From positions 558,001 to 622,000 of the forward strand of contig JADJOA010000014.1 of the NCBI GenBank assembly GCA_016714005.1: a stretch of 64,000 bases of DNA, in the 5' to 3' direction. This stretch comes from Bacteroidota bacterium (GTDB lineage Bacteria > Bacteroidota > Bacteroidia > AKYH767-A > OLB10). Shown here piece after piece: positions 58,042 through 64,000 of the stretch (position 1 is its first letter; the number at the start of each line of letters is the position of its first letter). A program made the translations under genes and the position numbers. Under the pieces are notes generated by a model. That model was not told where the DNA came from and made no database searches. It worked only from the letters and a program-made list of their open reading frames with translations.

Positions 58042-58662
58042 ATGAAAAAGCTCATCCTGTTTATCATCACCATATTCATGTGTAATATTATTACTGCACA
58101 GGAAATAAAACCATTTAAAATAAATCTTGAATTTACCCTTGACGAATACGGAAATAGTAAGGTAATTTATTCATGTAAGATGAATGCCAGCCAATGGGAT
58201 AATTTTAAACGCAGCACAGGCAACAATCAATCATTACTCAAGCGTGAAATAGAAAAAGGCTTACCTGCTTTTTTTCTTTCTGACTTTGAGTATAAAGAAG
58301 ATGCCATGGATCGCAGCTATTCTTTATCGTTTAATGCAAAAGGCGTGGCAACCATTAACAGCAAAGGCAAATGGGTGGTTGACCTTGATGCAAAAAACCC
58401 GGACGTTACCAAACTTTCTGACAACACTTATATGATGATTACAGAATCTTCAGCCGGTGGCCAGCTTATACAGACAACCAACAAGCTTGTTTTCCCCGAA
58501 TCAGCTTCCGACATTAAAGAAGAAAAAGATTCTTTCGGCAAAGCCATTTTTACATTTGATATAGACGGGCATTCGGGGATGGGAAAAGCTATGCAATATG
58601 GCGGCATAGGGTTAATTCTAGCGGGGCTGTTTTTGGGATGGAGAAAATCAAAGCAGCCATAA
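58042..58662 (+). CDS. Exported protein with a C-terminal membrane anchor, unknown function
   Basis: 206 residues. The signal peptide MKKLILFIITIFMCNIITAQ is followed by a beta-rich domain (INLEFTLDEYGNSKVIYSCK, RSYSLSFNAKGVATINSKGK) and a C-terminal transmembrane segment YGGIGLILAGLFLGW with a basic tail RKSKQP. The topology is that of a single-pass inner-membrane protein with its domain outside the cytoplasm. No family is recognised. It lies 30 bases after the transglutaminase-like gene and probably belongs to the same operon. Confidence 0.68.
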   Translation: MKKLILFIITIFMCNIITAQEIKPFKINLEFTLDEYGNSKVIYSCKMNASQWDNFKRSTGNNQSLLKREIEKGLPAFFLSDFEYKEDAMDRSYSLSFNAKGVATINSKGKWVVDLDAKNPDVTKLSDNTYMMITESSAGGQLIQTTNKLVFPESASDIKEEKDSFGKAIFTFDIDGHSGMGKAMQYGGIGLILAGLFLGWRKSKQP

Positions 58663-58663
58663 A

Positions 58664-59122
58664 CTACTTTCGTTTTCCTTTCAGCAGCATAATTATTGTT
58701 GATTTAAGTTCATTGTAATTTTCATAATAAAATTCAGAAACAATTGCAATGGTTTTTCCATTGGCTTTAAGTTTTATCACTTCACTTATGTCATACGATT
58801 CCGATTCTTCAGTTTTTATTTCATAACCATCTACTTCGTTCCAAAAAAATTTATGTTTAAAAAAATACCCGGAATATCTTCTTAGTTCTATTTCTCTCTC
58901 GTCAATTTGCATGCTTATCATTTTAAAGTAAAGTTCGCGGTGTATCAGTAACATGAATGCAGCCAGCACCAGTAAGCACGCACCGGTAGCAGCAAACAAT
59001 GAACCGGAATAACCACTTATTAAAAAATAATAACATGTTATCAAGAAAGCTGAAAGAATAATAATAGCAAGAAAAATTAACCTGTTTCCTTTTTTTGAAA
59101 ACTGAGATGTAACCGCAGTCAT
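58664..59122 (-). CDS. Small membrane protein with bacterial PH-like domain
   Basis: 152 residues. Two adjacent transmembrane helices (LIFLAIIILSAFLITCYYFL and LFAATGACLLVLAAFMLLI) are followed by a soluble part (QIDEREIELRRYSGYFFKHK, FFWNEVDGYEIKTEES) with the strand pattern of bacterial PH domains. Function is unknown. It is convergent with, and one base from, the preceding gene, so it is probably unrelated to the transglutaminase-like unit. Confidence 0.65.
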   Translation of the reverse strand: MTAVTSQFSKKGNRLIFLAIIILSAFLITCYYFLISGYSGSLFAATGACLLVLAAFMLLIHRELYFKMISMQIDEREIELRRYSGYFFKHKFFWNEVDGYEIKTEESESYDISEVIKLKANGKTIAIVSEFYYENYNELKSTIIMLLKGKRK

Positions 59123-59265
59123 AATATTATTAAGATTTATGAATGGCTTAAAAATAATAATTCAATGCTTGGCGCATAATTTCAGGCAATTACTACAAAT
59201 TAAGTATTTGCCAAATTGTTCGTTAAGTGTACTTTTAGCATCATTAAAATTCAAAATCAAATCAC

Positions 59266-60907
59266 ATGAAAAAACAGCTACTCTTAGTTTTATTATTTAC
59301 CTTACCATTTATAAGGGTGAATGCAAATGCAAATTATTCCACTACACGAATTATATTAAAGTTTAAGCACATTGTTCACTTCCCAATTCAGGATAACAAT
59401 CAATCTCATTTTAAAACAGGAATCAACAATATTGATGTGTTAAATAAAAAATTTAACTGTACAAAATTTGAAAAATTAGGCAAAGGAAAAAAACAAGAAA
59501 ACAACCCGCTTTACGTGGTTCATTTTAAAAGTAATGTTAACATTGAACAAGTTCTTAATGAATATCAATTAACCGGTGAACTGGAATATGCCGAACCAGA
59601 TTACAAAGGAGAAGCGGGAGGAGTAATTCCTAACGATCAATATTTTTTTCGTCAGTGGGGCTTGTATAATACTGGTACTTTCTCCTTGTTTCCGGGCACA
59701 ATTGCCGATTCGGATATTGATATGGACGATGCATGGATGATAACGCAGGGTGACGCAACTACTGTTATCACAATTATAGATTCGGGTATGAGGTTACAGC
59801 ACCCCGAAGTTGCCGGGCGTGTATGGACAAACACAGCAGAAATTGCCGGAAATCTTATTGACGATGATAACAATGGATATGTTGATGACGTGAATGGATA
59901 TGATTGGGCATACGTTGATAACGATCCTACTGACGATGTTGGGCATGGCACAAACATTACCGGCATTATTGCAGCAAATGCGAATAACAATGTAGGTTAT
60001 GCAGGCATCAATTGGAACTGCAAGGTTATGGAACTAAAAGCGCTTGATGTAAACAACAGTGGTTACTATTCTTGGTGGACAGATGCAATTTATTATGCTG
60101 TAGATAATGGTGCAAACATTATTAATATGTCAATGGGAGGCTCAAGCAACTCAACCACTATGGAAGCTGCAATTGATTACGCGTTTAACAACAATGTTAC
60201 CGTTACCGTTTGCATGATGAATTTTAATAATAATGTAGATTACTATCCTGCTGCATTTACCAACGTAATTGCAACCGGAAGCACCGACCCTGATGATGAC
60301 CGTTCGGTGCCTTTTCCATGGAGCGCTACAAGTGGGAGTAATTATGGAAATCATATTGATGTATCTGCACCAGGTAATTACACGTATGGTTTAAGTCATA
60401 CAAGCAACACATCCTATAGTACATACTGGTCAGGTACATCTATGGCTGCACCCCACGTTGCTGGATTGGCTTCATTAATGCTGGCAGTAGATAATACATT
60501 AACTCCAACTCAAATAAAAAGTATAATTGAATCAACAGCTCAGGATTTAGTTGGTGCTCCCACAGAGGATACTCCCGGATGGGATCAGTATCATGGATGG
60601 GGCAGGATAAATGCCTATGCGGCTTTGCAAATGGTTGTTTCAGTTAAGGAAATAAATTCGGAGAATGGATTTAGTGTTTATCCCAACCCTTCTTCGGGCC
60701 TTATAAATATTAGTTTGAAAAATATTTTAAAAGATGCGAAAATTTCTATTACAGATGCAACAGGAAGAATTGTAAAAACAATTTCTGATTTACCATCATC
60801 ATCTTTATTAAGAATTCCGGTTTCAGAATTTTCCGAGGGCTTGTACTTCGTTCAACTCCAATTACGGTAACAAAACTTACACACAAAAACTTTTGTTACA
60901 ACGATAA
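59266..60907 (+). CDS. Secreted subtilisin-like (S8) protease with T9SS domain, frameshift at the C-terminus
   Basis: MKKQLLLVLLFTLPFIRVNA is the signal peptide. A short I9-like pro-region ends near ELEYAEPDY. The catalytic triad is Asp172 (ITIIDSGM), His227 (VGHGTNITGI) and Ser392 (WSGTSMAAPHVAG). The C-terminus is a T9SS sorting domain (GFSVYPNPSSGLINISL). The open frame would stop at 60870 after YFVQLQLR. One base earlier or later the sequence continues as NYGNKTYTQKLLLQR with a stop at 60905-60907, the normal end of such a domain, so I use that end. It is exported across the outer membrane and may process surface proteins or degrade external protein. Confidence 0.88.
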
Positions 60908-60915
60908 TAAAACAT

Positions 60916-60934
60916 AACCTGTTTAAAACAGGTT
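60916..60934. terminator. Hairpin between the convergent S8 protease and nth genes
   Basis: AACCTGTT at 60916-60923 pairs with AACAGGTT at 60927-60934 (8 bp, loop TAA). On the minus strand a T-rich run follows, so it best serves nth. Its position supports the corrected gene ends at 60907 and 60961. Confidence 0.5.
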
Positions 60935-60960
60935 GGTTGCTAAAACACAGGCATCCTGTA

Positions 60961-61601
60961 TTAATTTTCTTTCCTTTTTTTAGGTCTGAATAGTAAGTAC
61001 AATTGTCTTTCATCAGACACAACTCATGTTTGGGGTTTGTAGGGCGGCAAATTTCTCTTCCTAAAAAAGAAATACACATGCCAAGATCCCAATCTTTTTG
61101 AGGTACTGATTCCATTATCTGCTTTTCAATTTTTTTAGGGTCGGTACCGGTGGCAATGCCAATACGTGGTGCCACACGCACCACATGCAAATCAACTATA
61201 ACACCTTCTGGCTTTTGTTTGGTTTCGCGCCTAATAACGTTTGCTGATTTTCTTCCAATGCCCGGCAACGCTGTAAGTTCTTCCATAGTTAACGGAATAT
61301 CTTTATCCTGTTTTATCTTTTGCGCGAGTTCAGTGAGCCATTTTATTTTATTTCCAAAATTGCGAACCTTGTTTCCATAAGGCATCAATGTATCAGGTGT
61401 GGCTTTGGCCAGTGCAGCCATGTCAGGAAATGCTTCAAATAATTTTGGTGCAATGCTGTTTATGTTCCTGTCGCTATCTTGTGCCGATAGTATAACCATT
61501 ACCAATAGCTGGTACGTATTTTTGTATTCAAGAGGATGCTGTTTGTTTTTGTATGCTTTCAGCAGTGGTTTAACTGCTTCAGCCCAATCGGTTTTTGCCA
61601 T
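60961..61601 (-). CDS. nth: Endonuclease III family DNA glycosylase
   Basis: This enzyme removes oxidised pyrimidines and nicks abasic sites in base excision repair. HhH-GPD features are present: LLVMVILSAQDSDRNIN, LTALPGIGRKSANVIRRE (hairpin with catalytic Lys) and VIVDLHVVRVAPRIG (catalytic Asp). The usual C-terminal C-x6-C-x2-C-x5-C iron-sulphur loop is replaced by CRPTNPKHELCLMKDNC, three Cys with other spacing, so a [4Fe-4S] cluster is doubtful. The uncorrected frame runs to 60852, through the terminator hairpin. Adding one A to the A7 run (minus strand, near 60975) ends the protein at SDLKKRKEN, about 213 residues, which is the family length. Confidence 0.85.
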
Positions 61602-61618
61602 AACAAATTATTTACTTG

Positions 61619-61626
61619 CGAAAATA
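61619..61626 (-). promoter_or_regulatory. -7-like element of nth
   Basis: The minus strand reads TATTTTCG, seven of eight to TAnnTTTG, 17 bases before the ATG at 61601. Confidence 0.4.
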
Positions 61627-61666
61627 AAATTATTCTGTTTTATCTTACGGATGACTTTAGTGTTCT

Positions 61667-61674
61667 TACATTTG
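61667..61674 (+). promoter_or_regulatory. -7 element of fumC
   Basis: TACATTTG, an exact TAnnTTTG match, 39 bases before the fumC ATG. Confidence 0.5.
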
Positions 61675-61713
61675 CGAAATAAATTTAATTAACTTTTTAT
61701 TAGAATTTTTAAA

Positions 61714-63107
61714 ATGGAATTCCGGAAAGAAAAAGACACCATGGGAATTGTTGAAGTTCCCGCTCATGTATACTGGGGCGCACAAACACAGCGCTCAATT
61801 GAGAATTTTAAAATTGCTTCGGACGTAAACAAAATGCCCCGCAAAATTATTAGAGCATTTGCTTATTTGAAAAAATCTGCAGCACTTACTAATCTTGATG
61901 CTGGTGTTTTGTCTAAAGAAAAATGTGAGTTGATTGCAAAGGTCTGTGACGAAATTTTGGAAGGAAAACTAGATGATCAATTTCCGTTAGTTGTTTGGCA
62001 AACGGGTAGTGGAACACAGTCAAACATGAATGTGAATGAAGTTATAGCGTATCGCGCGCATGTACTTCAAGGTGGAAGTTTGATGGACGAAAAAAGGTTA
62101 TTCATCCCAATGATGATGTTAATAAATCACAATCATCAAACGACACTTTTCCAACTGCAATGCATATTGCTGCCTATAAAGCTTTGATTGAGATAACTAT
62201 TCCGGGTTTGAAAAAATTACGCGATACGCTTGCCTCAAAATCAAAAGCCTATATGAGGATTGTTAAAATTGGACGCACGCATTTGATGGACGCCACACCA
62301 CTTACGCTTGGGCAGGAAATTTCAGGCTACGTATCACAGCTTGACCATGGAATAAAGGCAATAGAAAACACTTTTCCCCATTTAGCCGAAATTGCACTTG
62401 GAGGAACAGCAGTTGGCACAGGAATTAATACTCCCCCCGGTTATGCGGTAAATGTTGCGAAACATATTGCCTCGCTTACTGGGCTTCCTTTTGTAACAGC
62501 CGAAAATAAATTTGAAGCACTTGCAGCGCATGATGCGATTGTGGAATCGCACGGAGCATTAAAAACTGTTGCCTGTTCATTAATGAAAATTGCAAATGAT
62601 ATTCGTTTACTGGCTTCAGGACCTCGTTGTGGAATAGGAGAACTATTTATTCCCGACAATGAGCCTGGATCATCTATTATGCCCGGCAAAGTAAATCCCA
62701 CGCAATGCGAAGCAATGACAATGGTGGCCGCTCAGGTTTTAGGAAACGATGTTGCCATAAACATTGGCGGTTGCACGGGGCATTTTGAGTTAAATGTTTT
62801 TAAACCAATGATCATTTTCAATTTCCTTCATTCTGCACGTTTAATTGGAGATGTGTGTGTGTCATTTAATGATAAATGCGCTGTTGGCCTTGAACCTATC
62901 GAGGAAAACATAAAAAGAAATCTTAATAATTCATTAATGCTTGTTACTGCCTTAAATACACATATTGGATATTATAAAGCAGCTGAAATTGCGCAGACGG
63001 ACCACAAACAAGGCAAAACTTTAAAACAAACAGCGATTGATTTAGGTTACGTTACTGCTGAACAATTTGATGAGTGGGTAAATCCGGAAGATATGGTTGG
63101 GATGTAG
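61714..63107 (+). CDS. fumC: Class II fumarase, one frameshift
   Basis: This converts fumarate to malate in the TCA cycle. [16 protein letters not shown] is the standard start. [35 protein letters not shown] (catalytic His) and the lyase signature [17 protein letters not shown] are all present. The break lies at GACGAAAAAAGG near 62090. One more A in the run reads [20 protein letters not shown], the conserved block that is otherwise lost. The joined length of about 465 residues is normal. This is a clear homopolymer error in a central metabolic gene. Confidence 0.95.
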
Positions 63108-63124
63108 TAACCGAAATCAATTGC

Positions 63125-63570
63125 TCACATATTAGTAATTACGTCCCACACCAAATCAGGCTCAAATCCTTTTCCAATAACATACTGGGCAATTTTGTAA
63201 TTTTTTTTAAGAATATTTTTTTCTGTTATTTTTTTGATTGAGCAGCAATTACTTTTTGCAATGCATCCTCATAATCCTTGTCAGGTATTTGTGCGAGGGC
63301 TTTCTTTACGCAATAATCAGAAACGCGCTTTTGTTTGAGCGCAAGTTTGATTTTCACTTTTCCCCACTGCTTCACCCTGAATTTGCCGCCTGCATAAGCA
63401 ATTGCAAAACGTTCTTCGTTCAAATAACCTTCTTCAACCATAGCAGCAATTACTTGCTCTACATCCTTTTTATACAAACCAAGCTCATACAATTTATCGC
63501 GTAACTCCTGCTGGCTACGCTCCTGGTAAGTACAGTATTTGCGTGCTTTATTTAAAATTTCGGCAGTCAT
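63125..63570 (-). CDS. recX: Regulatory protein RecX, frameshift near the C-terminus
   Basis: RecX binds RecA filaments and limits their activity. KARKYCTYQERSQQELRDKL, VEEGYLNEERFAIAYAGGKF and KQWGKVKIKLALKQKRVSD are the three-helix modules of the family. The open frame stops at 63226 after IAAQSKK. One extra A in the A7 run continues as ITEKNILKKNYKIAQYVIG and GFEPDLVWDVITNM with a stop at 63125-63127, giving about 149 residues, the usual size. The start overlaps the upstream gene by 4 bases. recA is not adjacent. Confidence 0.88.
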
Positions 63571-64000
63571 TGCAGTTCATTCAGTTTTTCTTTGAGCCAA
63601 CCAATATCGGCAATGTTTTTTTCTGCTTCTATTTCTTTTGACAGAAGTTTAATGTCAATTTTTTTTCCTTCTTTTACGGATGCAAATTTTTTAACATAAG
63701 TAACTAAGTTTTTATAAACTAATCGTTGGTAATCGGAAATGAGTTTACTGCGCTTCAAATAAATTTTAAATGCTGAAATTAAAGAGTACAGCGGCTGCAG
63801 GTTTTCGGTTTCGTAATAAACTTTCAGTAGCAAGGATTTTGAATCAATATGATAATACACATCCGTAAATTCAATTTGTGTGAGTAATCTTATTGCTTGC
63901 TTATATTCTTTTTTGGCAAAGTGTAATCGTGCCATGTTGTAGTTTACTGAATTGTTCCGTAAATCTTTTGGTAATTTAAACTGATGCTCTGCAATAAAAT
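63567..64000 (-). CDS. TPR-like protein, 5' partial
   Basis: The frame is open to the window edge, so the start is outside. The visible 145 residues read NNSVNYNMARLHFAKKEYKQ and AIRLLTQIEFTDVYYHIDSK, a TPR-like helix pair. A long helical basic region (SLISAFKIYLKRSKLISDYQ) and a Lys/Glu-rich end (IGWLKEKLNELQ) follow. It resembles the C-terminal part of large Bacteroidota TPR proteins. Function is unknown. It overlaps recX by 4 bases. Confidence 0.65.
   Translation of the reverse strand, partial: FIAEHQFKLPKDLRNNSVNYNMARLHFAKKEYKQAIRLLTQIEFTDVYYHIDSKSLLLKVYYETENLQPLYSLISAFKIYLKRSKLISDYQRLVYKNLVTYVKKFASVKEGKKIDIKLLSKEIEAEKNIADIGWLKEKLNELQ

Overview
The window is AT-rich DNA from a bacterium of the phylum Bacteroidota. 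The indicators are: an alternative complex III plus haem-copper oxidase operon, many secreted proteins ending in type IX secretion (T9SS) sorting domains, -7 promoter elements of the form TAnnTTTG, DUF2851 and PspC-family genes, and a prfB gene with the classical +1 recoding site. It looks like a free-living, aerobically respiring member of the Chitinophagales/Sphingobacteriales type. That placement is inferred from gene content only.

Layout. 1-5.4 kb: the end of a respiratory operon (actD-actE-actF-coxB-coxA) closed by a strong terminator. 5.5-14.4 kb: housekeeping genes (nucleosidase, glycosyltransferase, tRNA-Leu, dCMP deaminase, ctpA, PspC protein, DUF2851, DUF4184, pyrF, thioesterase, prfA). 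14.5-19.1 kb: one very large secreted T9SS protein on the minus strand. 19.3-36.3 kb: aspS, amino-acid permease, PQQ-like propeller, GNAT, purE, lipoproteins, hydrolase, pheT, RmlD-like reductase, GH29 fucosidase, phosphoglucose/phosphomannose isomerase, lipB, ferritin, prfB, ArsC-like protein. 36.5-60.9 kb: the accessory heart of the window. It holds a hydrazine-synthase-alpha-like T9SS protein with a haem c site, two NarL-type two-component systems back to back, five consecutive T9SS propeller proteins, a three-gene locus around a transglutaminase-like protein, and a T9SS subtilisin. 60.9-64 kb: nth, fumC, recX and a partial TPR-like gene.

The most interesting signal is a candidate regulon. 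The inverted repeat ACCA-N4-TGGT, inside a longer TTCACCATAWYTGGT context, lies upstream of the second response regulator (45883) and of each following transcription unit that encodes secreted seven-bladed propellers (46658, 48820, and the operon 50915-55660). This suggests that the propeller-sensor kinase (42476-45532) and its regulator control a locally duplicated set of surface propellers.

Many genes are broken by single-base indels, mostly in homopolymers and including genes that must work (coxA, coxB, ctpA, lipB, fumC). The stretches 19.3-29.3 kb and 48.9-59.1 kb are clean. I treat most breaks as sequencing errors and annotate the genes at full span, noting each break. Real recoding (prfB) and probable real decay (a T9SS-domain remnant at 42.2 kb, possibly the first propeller copy) are marked separately.
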